Origin: Pseudomonadota bacterium
GTDB taxonomy: Bacteria > Myxococcota_A > Polyangia > Polyangiales > Polyangiaceae
DNA length: 24,806 nucleotides
Direction of reading: 5' to 3'
NCBI GenBank assembly: GCA_023402175.1
Contig: JAEXCN010000158.1
Coordinates: 1-24,806 of the forward strand
The notes beneath the pieces are model-generated. The model was not told where the DNA came from, ran no database searches, and saw only the letters and a program-made list of their open reading frames with translations. Positions 1 to 7,525 of this stretch are shown here, piece after piece (position 1 is the first letter of the stretch; the number at the start of each line of letters is the position of its first letter). The translations under genes were made by a program, and so were the position numbers.

Positions 1-476
1 ACATCCTCGTCAACAATGCCGGCATCGGCGGCTATCGGCCGTTCCTCGACTGGACCGAGGAGGACTACGACCGGATCATGACGACGAACGCGAAGTCGAC
101 CTGGCTCTTCTGCAAGGAGACGATCCCGCACATGCTGAAGCAGGGCGGCGGCAACATCGTCAACGTGTCGAGCGTCGCCGGTCTGCAGGGCTACCCGCAC
201 GAGGGCATCTACTGCATGTCGAAGTTCGCACAGGTGGCGCTCTCGCAGTCGCTCGATCGCGAGTTCTATCAGAAGAACATCAAGGTGAGCCTCGTCTGCC
301 CGGGCGGCGTCGAGACCCACTTCGCCATCGGTGACGGCCGCACCTACGACGGCGCGAACATGAAGGAGTTCTCGACGCCCGAGGACGTCGCCGAGGCGGT
401 GGTCCTCGCTGTCATCCCGCGCGAGCGCTCGCGCATCGTGAACGTGATCATGCGTCCGATGAACGAAGCGACCTGA
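1..476 (+). CDS. SDR family oxidoreductase, 3' part (5' end outside window)
   Basis: The open frame enters from the left edge (first full codon at base 3) and stops with TGA at 474-476, leaving about 157 residues. It starts inside the NNAG motif of classical short-chain dehydrogenases, so the N-terminal Rossmann TGxxxGxG motif lies outside the window. The catalytic Ser is in NVSSVAG, and the catalytic Tyr and Lys are in YCMSK (YxxxK). CPGGVET follows in the position of the usual PG motif. The enzyme should be a cytosolic NAD(P)(H)-dependent oxidoreductase; the substrate cannot be read from this fragment. The C-terminal part resembles the 3-ketoacyl-ACP reductase-like branch, but that is only family-level inference. 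The gene converges on folD. Confidence 0.85.
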   Translation, partial: ILVNNAGIGGYRPFLDWTEEDYDRIMTTNAKSTWLFCKETIPHMLKQGGGNIVNVSSVAGLQGYPHEGIYCMSKFAQVALSQSLDREFYQKNIKVSLVCPGGVETHFAIGDGRTYDGANMKEFSTPEDVAEAVVLAVIPRERSRIVNVIMRPMNEAT

Positions 477-489
477 TCGCTGCTGTCGA

Positions 490-517
490 AAGGGCCGCGC
501 GTCACGCAGCGGCCCTT
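490..517. terminator. shared hairpin between convergent SDR gene and folD
   Basis: A perfect 9-bp stem (AAGGGCCGC with GCGGCCCTT) closes a 10-nt loop in the 72-bp gap between two convergent genes. There is no T-run on the plus side and only TTT on the minus side, so it is at best a weak bidirectional intrinsic terminator. Confidence 0.5.
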
Positions 518-548
518 CGCGTCGCGCTGACTCCCGAACGACGGGAGA

Positions 549-1439
549 TCAGCTCTTTCCGCCGCCGACGCGCTTCTTCGCTGCGATCAGCGTGTTCTCG
601 AGAAGGCACGCGATCGTCATCGGGCCGACGCCTCCCGGCACGGGCGTGATCGCGCCCGCCACCTTCGCCGCCTCTTCGTACGCGACGTCGCCGACGAGCT
701 TCGACTTCTTCCCGTTGGGCGCGTCCTTCAGCTCGATGCGGTTCATGCCGACGTCGATGACGGTCGCTCCCGGCTTCACCCAGTCGCCGCGAACGAGCTC
801 GGCGCGTCCGACGGCGACGACGAGCACGTCGGCTTCGCGGCAGCGTGCGGCGAGGTCCTTCGTGCGCGAGTGCGCCATCGTCACGGTGGCATTCTCCGCG
901 AGCAGCAGCTGCGCCATCGGCTTGCCGACGATGTTCGAGCGGCCGACGACGACGGCGCGAACGCCTTCGAGCTTCACTCCGGCGGTTGCGATGAGCTTCA
1001 TGCAGCCGCGCGGCGTGCACGGGACGAGACCAGGGCGCCCCGACGCGAGGAGGCCCGCGTTGATCGGGTGGAAGCCATCGACGTCCTTGTCGGCCCGGAT
1101 GGCGTCGAGCACGCGCTGCTCCGTGATCTGCTTGGGGAGCGGGAGCTGCACGAGGATGCCGTCGACGGTCTCGTCGTTGTTCAAGCGATCGAGCAGCGCG
1201 AGCAGCTCGCTTTCGGTCGTCGATGCCGGAAGCGTGTGGAGCTTGCCGCGGATGCCGACCTCGAGAGCCGCCTTCTCCTTGTTGCGCGTGTAGACCTGGC
1301 TTGCAGGGTCTTCACCGACGAGCACGACCTCGAGCCCCGGCGGGCGGCCATGCGCTGCGACGAACGCGGACACGCCCGCGGCAACTTCGGCCCTTACAGA
1401 TTCGGCAAGCTTCTTCCCATCGAGGATCGTCGCGCTCAT
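549..1439 (-). CDS. folD: bifunctional methylenetetrahydrofolate dehydrogenase / methenyltetrahydrofolate cyclohydrolase FolD
   Basis: This 296-aa protein has the normal FolD length. The family converts 5,10-methylene-THF to 5,10-methenyl-THF (NADP-dependent) and then to 10-formyl-THF in the cytosol, supplying purine and formyl-Met-tRNA synthesis. Catalytic residues fall at the E. coli positions: Tyr50, Lys54 and Lys56 in VYTRNKEK, Gln98 in LVQLPLP and Asp121 in DKDVDGFHP. The dinucleotide-binding stretch VVGRSNIVGKPMA is at about 165-177 and the C-terminal signature PVPGGVGPMT at 267-276. The ATG at 1439 gives the standard N-terminus. It lies 153 bp downstream of parB on the same strand, so co-transcription with parAB is possible but unproven. 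Confidence 0.97.
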   Translation of the reverse strand: MSATILDGKKLAESVRAEVAAGVSAFVAAHGRPPGLEVVLVGEDPASQVYTRNKEKAALEVGIRGKLHTLPASTTESELLALLDRLNNDETVDGILVQLPLPKQITEQRVLDAIRADKDVDGFHPINAGLLASGRPGLVPCTPRGCMKLIATAGVKLEGVRAVVVGRSNIVGKPMAQLLLAENATVTMAHSRTKDLAARCREADVLVVAVGRAELVRGDWVKPGATVIDVGMNRIELKDAPNGKKSKLVGDVAYEEAAKVAGAITPVPGGVGPMTIACLLENTLIAAKKRVGGGKS

Positions 1440-1592
1440 GGCGCGCAGCCTACTCGAAATGTCGAGCGCGCAAACCCCAGCCTACGCGAGAGACGCTCGG
1501 CACGGCACTGCGACGAGTGCATCGTCCGTATCGTCGATGAGGACGCCAGCTGTCGCGTTCGACGAGCCGACGCGCGGAGCACAACCGTTCCG

Positions 1593-2492
1593 CTACTGCA
1601 GCCGGAAGACGCGCGCGAGGATCCGGTCGAGGTGGTCGAGATCTTCGTACGGGATCGAGATCTCGCCCTTCTTGTCGTTGTGCGTGTCCTGCTTCACGAG
1701 GATCTTCGTCCCGGCGGAGCGCGTGAGACGCGCCTCGAGGTCACGCACCGCCGCCGACTTGCCCGGCGCGGTCTTGCCCTTCTCGGCTTCGGGCTTTCCG
1801 CTCTTCGTCTTCGCCTGCCGGACGAGCGCTTCGGCGGCGCGTACGCTGAGGCGTCCACGCACGACCTTCTCCGCGAGCTCCTCGATCTTCGCAGGATTCG
1901 GCGCGCCAAGCAGTGCGCGCGCATGCCCTTCCGACAGCTCGCCCGAGATGACGCGCGAGCGCACGGTCGCGGGCAGCTTCAGCAGGCGAAGCGAGTTGGC
2001 GATCGTCGTGCGATCCTTGCCGAGTCGATCGGCGAGCGTCTCCTGCGTGTAGCCGTGCTCTTTCGTCAGGCGGTCGAGCGCCTCGGCGAGCTCGACGGGA
2101 TTCAGGTCCTCGCGCTGGACGTTCTCGATGAGCGCGAGCTCGAAGGCGGCCTTCGGCGTGACGTCTTTGACGACGACGAGGACTTCTTTGAGGCCCGCCT
2201 TCTGCGACGCACGCCAGCGACGTTCGCCGGCGATGATCTCGAGCTTGTCCTGCCCCGAGACGCGCCGGACGACGATCGGCTCGAGCAATCCGTGCTCGCG
2301 GATCGACGTCGCGAGCTCGTCGATCTTCTCCTTGGCGAAGTGCTGTCGCGGCTGCCCCTTCTGCGGGACGAGCTTCTCGATGGGGCAGGAGAAGACGCTC
2401 TTGTCGCCGTACGCGGTCGGCGTCTTGCTCGCAGCGGAGGGAAGGAGCGCGTCGAGCCCGCGCCCGAGCGCGCGACGCTTGCTCGCATCCAT
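1593..2492 (-). CDS. parB: chromosome partitioning protein ParB (Spo0J family)
   Basis: This 299-aa protein belongs to the ParB/Spo0J family, CTP-dependent clamps that load at parS and spread on DNA for chromosome segregation. The N-terminus RRALGRGLDALLP matches the usual ParA-contacting tail. The ParB/Srx-type CTP-binding domain spans about 35-110 and contains GERRWR (89-94). ENVQREDLNPVE (123-134) follows, then a helix-turn-helix at about 148-172 (YTQETLADRLGKDRTTIANSL) for parS recognition. The C-terminal 70 residues include a Lys/Pro/Ala linker and a dimerisation end. The ATG overlaps the parA stop by one base (TGATG), indicating translational coupling. No canonical parS sequence was found in the window. 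Confidence 0.97.
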   Translation of the reverse strand: MDASKRRALGRGLDALLPSAASKTPTAYGDKSVFSCPIEKLVPQKGQPRQHFAKEKIDELATSIREHGLLEPIVVRRVSGQDKLEIIAGERRWRASQKAGLKEVLVVVKDVTPKAAFELALIENVQREDLNPVELAEALDRLTKEHGYTQETLADRLGKDRTTIANSLRLLKLPATVRSRVISGELSEGHARALLGAPNPAKIEELAEKVVRGRLSVRAAEALVRQAKTKSGKPEAEKGKTAPGKSAAVRDLEARLTRSAGTKILVKQDTHNDKKGEISIPYEDLDHLDRILARVFRLQ

Positions 2493-3334
2493 CAGCGAGC
2501 GCCCCCAGCGCGCTTGGCCGGCTTCGGCTTCGTGCCGCGATCATGCCGGGTGATGAGCTCCTTCGCGAGCGCGAGGTAGCCCTGCGCGCCCTTCGAGGAG
2601 ATGTCGTAGAGGATGACGGGCTTGCCGTGCGACGGCGCCTCGGAGAGGCGGACGTTGCGCGGGATGACGTTCTCGAAGACGAAGAAGTGCTTCTTCACTT
2701 CGTCCGCGACCTGGTGCGCGAGGTTGTTGCGCGGATCGAACATCGTGAGGACGACGCCTTCGACCTCCAGGTCCTGGTTCATGCCGTTCTTCACGCGGTC
2801 GATCGTCGCCATCAGGTGCGTGAGACCTTCGAGCGCGAAGTACTCGCACTGCAGCGGGACGAGCACGGAGCTCGTCGCCGCGAGCGCGTTGAGCGTCAAG
2901 AGGCCGAGCGACGGCGGGCAGTCGATGAAGATGTAGTCGAACTTCGTCAGGGCCGGCCGGAGCGCCTCTTTCAGCTTCAATGCGCGCTTCGGATCGTCGA
3001 CGAGCTCGAGCTCCGCCGCGACGAGATCTTGCGTCGCCGGCGCGACGGCGAGCGTCGGGACGTCGGTCTCGACGATGACGTCGGAGATCGGCACCTCGCC
3101 GATGAGCACGTCGTAGATCGTTCGCTCGCGCGAGCCCGGGCGGACACCGACCCCCGAGCTGGCGTTGCCCTGCGGGTCCATGTCGACGATGAGCGTCCGC
3201 TTCTCGGCGGCCGCGACGCTTGCCGCGAGGTTGACCGTGGTCGTCGTCTTTCCGACGCCGCCCTTCTGGTTGACGACGCAGATGACGCGACAACTCGCGT
3301 TGGGGAGGGCTGCGGGCTCGTTCGCTCTTGTCAT
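2492..3334 (-). CDS. parA: chromosome partitioning ATPase ParA (Soj family)
   Basis: This 280-aa deviant-Walker ATPase is normal length for chromosomal ParA/Soj. The Walker A box KGGVGKTT with its signature first lysine is at 24-31, A-prime (IVDMDPQGNASSG) at 49-61 and the Walker B stretch FIDCPPSLG near 135-145. ParA dimerises with ATP, binds DNA nonspecifically and is released by ParB, which moves the origin region. The ATG at 3334 leaves a short polar N-terminal extension before the first beta strand. Genes are ordered parA-parB with a 1-base overlap. No clear Shine-Dalgarno sequence precedes this ATG. Confidence 0.97.
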   Translation of the reverse strand: MTRANEPAALPNASCRVICVVNQKGGVGKTTTTVNLAASVAAAEKRTLIVDMDPQGNASSGVGVRPGSRERTIYDVLIGEVPISDVIVETDVPTLAVAPATQDLVAAELELVDDPKRALKLKEALRPALTKFDYIFIDCPPSLGLLTLNALAATSSVLVPLQCEYFALEGLTHLMATIDRVKNGMNQDLEVEGVVLTMFDPRNNLAHQVADEVKKHFFVFENVIPRNVRLSEAPSHGKPVILYDISSKGAQGYLALAKELITRHDRGTKPKPAKRAGGAR

Positions 3335-3411
3335 TGAAGGATCGCGCCGCGCTCGCCTGGGAACGAAATGCGCACGCTCTTCTCTAGACCCTAGCGACCG
3401 ACGACCGCAAC

Positions 3412-3477
3412 GGGGTCCGTCTCGTCACCCTCCCCATGAGTACATGGGGCCCGTCTCGTCACCCTCCCCATGAGTAC
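3412..3477. repeat. two-copy 34-bp-period tandem direct repeat upstream of parA
   Basis: Two 32-bp copies (3412-3443 and 3446-3477) differ at one base and are spaced with a 34-bp period. Each holds CCGTCTCGTCACC followed by CTCCCCATGAGTAC. In copy 1 the end extends into a small inverted repeat, CCCCATG-AGTA-CATGGGG (3433-3450); in copy 2 that symmetry is imperfect. The repeat lies about 80 bp upstream of the parA start and about 60 bp upstream of the divergent promoter. A regulatory binding site is possible. It does not match the parS consensus. Confidence 0.8.
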
Positions 3478-3538
3478 CTGGGCCCGCATCGACTCGCCAC
3501 CCGTGGGCGCCCACATCGCGAAAATCGGTGGCGGATTT

Positions 3539-3566
3539 TTGACGATCCATGCGGGCGTAGTATGGT
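3539..3566 (+). promoter_or_regulatory. sigma70-like promoter for the small-gene pair
   Basis: TTGACG at 3539-3544 is followed by a 16-bp spacer and TATGGT at 3561-3566 (4 of 6 to TATAAT). A start near 3573 would leave an untranslated leader of about 80 nt before the ATG at 3653. That leader contains the inverted repeat GATGTAG (3574-3580) and CTACATC (3592-3598). Predicted from sequence only. Confidence 0.5.
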
Positions 3567-3652
3567 GTGCCCAGATGTAGGCAAACGTAGGCTACATCGA
3601 AGGGCGACCCGGCGCAACGTGGAAGCGCGCCTGCCGCCGACCGAGGAAGACC

Positions 3653-3880
3653 ATGCGCGACGCTCTCTCGAAGGTGCTCGGCCATGAAGAACAAGAGATG
3701 GACGCGGGTGTCGACCGCATCCTCCAGGCCGCCTTCTTCCGAAAGCGCCCGCTGCAGGCGGGGTCCTCGGCCCACGTGATTCACCTCGCGGATCGTCGCT
3801 CTGCCCGGATGGCAGGCGCGAGCTCGCGGGACATGGCGATGACGACCGACGGCTTTCTTGTGCGCGGAGGACGACGATGA
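3653..3880 (+). CDS. small hypothetical protein (75 aa), first gene of a coupled pair
   Basis: I do not recognise this protein. It begins MRDALSKVLGHEEQEMDAGVDRI, predicted helical and acidic, and becomes basic toward the end (RRSARM, VRGGRR). No membrane segment or signal peptide is visible. Support for it being real comes from the GAGGA ribosome-binding site 7 nt upstream of the ATG, a promoter about 80 bp upstream, and its stop overlapping the next gene's start (ATGA). The antisense frame here is a mere shadow without its own start signals. The function is unknown; its place between parA and the next small gene does not define it. Confidence 0.6.
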   Translation: MRDALSKVLGHEEQEMDAGVDRILQAAFFRKRPLQAGSSAHVIHLADRRSARMAGASSRDMAMTTDGFLVRGGRR

Positions 3881-4068
3881 GCGGAGTGCCGAAGAGCTAC
3901 AGGACCATGGCAGAGTTCGAGCGTGAGGCGATCCGGCCTGACCTCAAGTACGGCTTTTCCCTCGACGACTTGATGCAGGACACGACCTTCGAAGGGTCGG
4001 ACCTCCTCTTCGACGACACCGTCGACGAGTATGACCCCGATCAGGACGACGACGACGACGATTACTGA
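3877..4068 (+). CDS. small acidic hypothetical protein (63 aa)
   Basis: This 63-aa soluble protein has no recognised function. Its start ATG overlaps the previous stop (ATGA), and GGAGG sits 6 nt upstream, so translation is probably coupled. The N-terminal half carries the compact segment FEREAIRPDLKYGFSLDDLM. The C-terminal half is strongly acidic and ends DQDDDDDDY. There are no cysteines, membrane spans or signal peptide. An acidic tail could mimic nucleic acid or bind a basic partner or metal ions, but that is speculation. Transcription probably ends at the hairpin at 4302-4333. Confidence 0.65.
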   Translation: MSGVPKSYRTMAEFEREAIRPDLKYGFSLDDLMQDTTFEGSDLLFDDTVDEYDPDQDDDDDDY

Positions 4069-4082
4069 GAAGAGCGGCTCGC

Positions 4083-4123
4083 TCTCTCGGCTTCAAGCTT
4101 CAGGCTTCAGGCTTCACGAGAGA
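4083..4123. repeat. four 7-bp tandem repeats framed by an inverted repeat
   Basis: Four head-to-tail 7-mers (GGCTTCA, AGCTTCA, GGCTTCA, GGCTTCA) occupy 4089-4116. They are bracketed by TCTCTCG (4083-4089) and its complement CGAGAGA (4117-4123), so the array would form the loop of a 7-bp stem. It begins 15 bp after the stop of the acidic small gene. Function unknown. Confidence 0.7.
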
Positions 4124-4301
4124 AGGCACGCGACGAGTTGACGAGAGACCAGGGACCTCCCCAGCAAGGGCATCTCGCCGTTGTGGCCGGCGAGAGAAGG
4201 TGAGGAGGGGCGGGCCGGTCAGCGAAAAGGGTCTCGTCGCGGTTTGTCTCTGAAGCCCGAGGTCGGAAGACCGCTTGCTTCCTTCCCGATAGGAAAACCG
4301 C

Positions 4302-4333
4302 CCTCCGGACGCGCCTCACGTCCGGAGGTTTTT
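4302..4333 (+). terminator. intrinsic terminator after the small-gene pair
   Basis: A perfect 10-bp stem (CCTCCGGACG with CGTCCGGAGG) with a 7-nt loop is followed directly by TTTTTC. On the opposite strand the stem is followed by GCGGTTTT, so it may also stop transcription from the convergent 170-aa gene ending at 4358. Confidence 0.85.
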
Positions 4334-4357
4334 CTTTTCGTGCGTGGGGTGCCCGCT

Positions 4358-4870
4358 TCAGGCCGCGCGCCGGAAGTCGACGACCGACGCCGCGACGAAG
4401 TGCGCTCGGATCGCGCCGAAGACGGACGCGAGGGCGCGGGTCGCAGCGTTCGATTCCGCGTGCGCACGCAGCAGCTCGGTGACCGCGTCGAGCGCGCCCA
4501 CGGCGCGTGGTGCAAGCTGCTCGAGCCGAGCCCACTCCTCGCTCGCGTCGAGATTCATGCTCGCGGTCACCTCGAGCTCGCGGGCGACGAACGCACAGAA
4601 CGCGAGCAGGTCGTCGGCGAGGGTGGCGGAGGTCACGGGCACCTTCCAGAGGAGCGCCACGGCGCGCGCCACGTCCTGCTCGAGGTCGTCCCATGCCTCG
4701 CACGACGCGCTCGTCCGGAGCATGCGGTGCGCGCGACGCTCTCCGAGCGAACGAAGAATGGCCGCGTCGAGCCGCTCGCGCTGGAGCGAGCGCGTCTGGT
4801 GTTGGTCGTTCGGGGCGAGAACGGTCGGCATCGAGGCGACTGCCGGGCGGATCGAAGACGCGGTCGTCAT
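4358..4870 (-). CDS. hypothetical protein (170 aa)
   Basis: I do not recognise this family. The start at 4870 is chosen because GGAGG lies 5 nt upstream of that ATG. A longer in-frame extension would run far into the antisense of tig and is very Arg-rich, typical of a non-coding shadow. The first 30 residues look disordered (Thr/Ser/Pro/Gln). The remainder is mostly predicted helix rich in Ala, Leu and Glu (DDLEQDVARAVALLW, LADDLLAFCAFVARELE, GALDAVTELLRAHAES). There is no signal peptide or membrane segment. It is divergent from tig and convergent with the acidic small gene. Confidence 0.65.
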   Translation of the reverse strand: MTTASSIRPAVASMPTVLAPNDQHQTRSLQRERLDAAILRSLGERRAHRMLRTSASCEAWDDLEQDVARAVALLWKVPVTSATLADDLLAFCAFVARELEVTASMNLDASEEWARLEQLAPRAVGALDAVTELLRAHAESNAATRALASVFGAIRAHFVAASVVDFRRAA

Positions 4871-5187
4871 TGTCCTCCGCCACTGCAGCCGTCGTGCCGA
4901 AGCCGAGGTCCGTTCACGAACGGGTTCTCTTTGCCGACAAAATAGGGCGCCGCGCTGTTCGGGAGGAAGGATTCGCGTCATCGCGCTGGCGCTCCGGCGT
5001 TCGGCGCGCACGCCGGTACGCGCTCGAAGCGTCACGCCGTCGTCGCGCTCGTCTCGGAGCGCCAAAACGATGACGTCGAGGGCACCTGCCTCGTCCTCCT
5101 GGCTGGTCGAGCTGGCTGCGTCGACGCGGGCGGAGCATGAAAGGGGGAGCCGGCGTGGGTAGGCTAGTGCGATTCCAGCCGCCACCC

Positions 5188-5215
5188 TTGACCCTACAAA
5201 CTCAGAAAGTATTGT
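5188..5215 (+). promoter_or_regulatory. predicted tig promoter, nearly leaderless
   Basis: TTGACC (5188-5193), a 16-bp spacer and TATTGT (5210-5215, 4 of 6 to TATAAT) precede the tig ATG at 5228. A start near 5222 would give a leader of only about 6 nt. No Shine-Dalgarno sequence is present. The rest of 4871-5187 shows nothing else recognisable. Confidence 0.5.
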
Positions 5216-5227
5216 GGCCGCCCTCAA

Positions 5228-6571
5228 ATGGAAGTCACCGTCCAGCGAATCTCGCCTGTCGTCATGGAGCTCTCGGTGCAGGTACCTGCCGATTCCGTGA
5301 AGGCTCAAGTCGACAAGGCCTACGTCAACCTCGGCAAGAAGGCGCACGTGAAGGGGTTCCGTCCCGGGAAGGCGCCGCGTGACGTGCTCTCGCGTCTGTT
5401 CGGACCGCAGGTCGCGAACGACGTTGCGAACCAGATCGTCAACGACACGCTGCCGAAGGTCCTGAGCGAGAAGAACCTGACGCCGGTGAGCCAGCCGTCC
5501 GTCGAAGCGGGCGAAGCCATCGACCCGAAGAAGTCGTTTTCGTACAAGGCGCGCTTCGAGGTCCAGCCCGAGATCGAGGACGTGAAGTTCGAGGGCTTCG
5601 AGCTCTACAAGCCGAAGGTCGAGGTCCCTGACTCGGCGATCGACGAGCAGCTCGAGCAGCTCCGCGAGCGCAATGCCGCGCTCAAGGCACCGGAGCCTGC
5701 GCGTCCGGCGAAGGCGGGCGACGTCGTCACGATCGACTTCACGCTGTCGGTCGACGGCAACGAAGTGAAGGACGGCGGCGGCCAGGGCGTGCAGATCGAG
5801 CTCGGCGCCGGCCAGGCGCTCCCCGAGATCGATGCGGCGCTCATGGGCAAGAGCACGGGCGACAAGGTGACGGCCGAGCACACGTTCCCCACGGAGCACC
5901 CGCGCGAGGACTTCCGCGGCAAGAAGGGCGTGTTCGCCATCACGATCGCCGACCTCAAGGAGCGCGTTCCGCCGGCGCTCGACGACGAGTTCGCGAAGGA
6001 CATCGGCTTCGACACGCTGATCGCGCTCCGCGCGGACGTGCACACGAAGCTCGAGAAGGCCTACAAGGACCGCGCCGAGACCGTCGTCGCCGAACAGATC
6101 GTCGCGAAGCTGAATGAGCAGAACCCGTGTGACGTTCCTCCGTCACTCGTGGAGCAGCAGACGCGGATCATGGAGCAGGAAGTCGTGATGCAGGCGCGCC
6201 GCGCCGGGCAGCGCTTCACCAAGGATCAGGCGGAAGCGCTCAGCGCGGCAATCAAGGCCGACGCCGAGCGGAAGGTCCGCGCCGGTCTGCTCATGGCCGC
6301 GATCGCGAAGAAGAACGAGTTCAAGGTCACCGACGAGGACCTCGAGAAGGGCATGCAAGAGCTTGCCGCCGAGACGGGGAAGAACGTCGCGAAGCTGCGC
6401 GTCGAATATCGGGAGAAATCGAAGCGCGACATCTTGATCGGCATGATCCTGGAGGACAAGATCCTCGACTTCATCGAGTCGAAGTCCAAGATCACCGAAG
6501 GCGAGCCGCCGAAGGCGGAAGCGGAAGCAACCGCGGCGGCATCCGAAGAGAAGAAGTCCGAGGAGAAGTAG
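5228..6571 (+). CDS. tig: trigger factor, ribosome-associated chaperone / peptidyl-prolyl isomerase
   Basis: Trigger factor docks at the ribosome exit tunnel and shields nascent chains. The 447-aa length is normal. The N-terminal ribosome-binding domain carries the signature GFRPGKAP at 43-50. The FKBP-type PPIase domain runs from about 162 to 245 (GDVVTIDFTLSVDG to VFAITIADLKE), and the helical C-terminal chaperone arms follow to about 425. The last ~25 residues are a low-complexity Glu/Ala/Lys tail. The start is fixed by MEVTVQRISPVVMELSVQVP, matching family N-termini. It heads a co-directional tig-clpP-clpX-lon order seen in many bacteria. Confidence 0.97.
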   Translation: MEVTVQRISPVVMELSVQVPADSVKAQVDKAYVNLGKKAHVKGFRPGKAPRDVLSRLFGPQVANDVANQIVNDTLPKVLSEKNLTPVSQPSVEAGEAIDPKKSFSYKARFEVQPEIEDVKFEGFELYKPKVEVPDSAIDEQLEQLRERNAALKAPEPARPAKAGDVVTIDFTLSVDGNEVKDGGGQGVQIELGAGQALPEIDAALMGKSTGDKVTAEHTFPTEHPREDFRGKKGVFAITIADLKERVPPALDDEFAKDIGFDTLIALRADVHTKLEKAYKDRAETVVAEQIVAKLNEQNPCDVPPSLVEQQTRIMEQEVVMQARRAGQRFTKDQAEALSAAIKADAERKVRAGLLMAAIAKKNEFKVTDEDLEKGMQELAAETGKNVAKLRVEYREKSKRDILIGMILEDKILDFIESKSKITEGEPPKAEAEATAAASEEKKSEEK

Positions 6572-6611
6572 CTCGAGAGCACCTAGCTCGAGGGCCAGGG
6601 CGTGAGATGAT

Positions 6612-6640
6612 GAACCCCCGCGGAAGGCCGTCGGGGGTTC
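6612..6640 (+). terminator. hairpin between tig and clpP, no U-tract
   Basis: A perfect 9-bp stem (GAACCCCCG with CGGGGGTTC) with an 11-nt loop lies 41 bp after the tig stop and 71 bp before clpP. It is followed by GGCTGAAAGC, not a T-run. It may attenuate, protect a processed 3' end or act with Rho. Confidence 0.5.
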
Positions 6641-6710
6641 GGCTGAAAGCTCCAACGTTACAACCACAGTCGAGCGAGCGACGCTCGCGAGGCGCCACCA
6701 GGGTGACAAC

Positions 6711-7376
6711 ATGAAGAGGCCGGAGACGCGAGCTCAGGCGCTCGAGGTGCTCGAGCGGCACAAGGACGTTCTGATCCCCAACGTCGTCGAGACGACGCAC
6801 CGGGGTGAGCGCGGGTGGAGCATCTTCGACCGCCTGCTCAAGGACCGCATCGTGTTTCTCTACGACGAGATCCACGACATGCTGGCCAACGTGATCATCG
6901 CTCAGTTTCTCTTTTTGGAGAGCGAGGATCCGGACAAAGAGATCATGGTCTACATCAACAGCCCCGGCGGCGTGGTGACCAGCGGTCTCGCGATCCACGA
7001 CACGATGCAGTACGTCCGCTGCGACGTCTCGACGACGTGCCTCGGCATGGCGGCCTCGATGGCCGCCGTTCTGCTCGCGGCTGGCGCGAAGGGGCGACGC
7101 AACGCCCTGCCGAATGCGCGCATCATGATCCACCAGCCGATGGGCGGTGCGCGGGGTCAGGCCTCCGACATCGAGATCCAGGCGCGGGAGATCCGGCACC
7201 TCAAGGAAGTGCTCACGGACATCCTCACCAACGCGACCGGCAAGAACAAGGACCAGATCCTGAAGGACATCGACCGCGACTTCTACCTCGGCGCCGCTGC
7301 GGCGAAGGAGTACGGCCTCATCGACAACGTGATGCTGCCGCCGAAGAAGAAGAGCGACGGGGGCAAGGACAAGTAG
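6711..7376 (+). CDS. clpP: ATP-dependent Clp protease proteolytic subunit
   Basis: This 221-aa serine protease subunit (peptidase family S14) assembles as a tetradecameric chamber that degrades proteins fed by ClpX or other Clp ATPases. The catalytic triad is visible: Ser116 in GMAASM, His141 in MIHQP and Asp190 in DIDRDFYLG. The oxyanion-region segment YINSPGGVVTSG is at 81-92. The N-terminal ~25 residues before LIPNVVE may be a propeptide or axial loop. A run of lysines ends the protein (PPKKKSDGGKDK). The ATG at 6711 has an AGGGTGA element upstream. clpX follows 149 bp downstream. Confidence 0.97.
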   Translation: MKRPETRAQALEVLERHKDVLIPNVVETTHRGERGWSIFDRLLKDRIVFLYDEIHDMLANVIIAQFLFLESEDPDKEIMVYINSPGGVVTSGLAIHDTMQYVRCDVSTTCLGMAASMAAVLLAAGAKGRRNALPNARIMIHQPMGGARGQASDIEIQAREIRHLKEVLTDILTNATGKNKDQILKDIDRDFYLGAAAAKEYGLIDNVMLPPKKKSDGGKDK

Positions 7377-7392
7377 AGCGAGAGCTCGACGT

Positions 7393-7423
7393 GAGGTCGG
7401 CGCTAGAAGGATGCGCCGACCTC
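7393..7423 (+). other. hairpin between clpP and clpX, no U-tract
   Basis: A perfect 11-bp inverted repeat (GAGGTCGGCGC with GCGCCGACCTC) with a 9-nt loop begins 16 bp after the clpP stop. It is followed by GCGGTCATG, so it is not a classical intrinsic terminator. A structured processing or attenuation element is plausible. Confidence 0.6.
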
Positions 7424-7525
7424 GCGGTCATGTTTCAGAACGAAGCGGACCTCCCGTCCGAGCAGGCCCACAAGCTTGCGATGATGGTTCGACGGGAATA
7501 AGCTTCCGAAAAGACGAGGCGGGTC

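Noticed and set aside
870..2579. 569-aa plus-strand frame opposite folD and parB
   Set aside because: Antisense shadow of two well-identified genes, with arginine/aspartate/leucine-rich low-complexity sequence.
3766..3785. CCCACGTGATTCACC as a possible parS
   Set aside because: Only the CACGTG core and part of one arm match the parS consensus, and it lies inside a small gene.
4871..6043. N-terminal extension of the minus-strand 170-aa ORF across tig
   Set aside because: Antisense to trigger factor with shadow-like composition; the ATG at 4870 with GGAGG is the better start.
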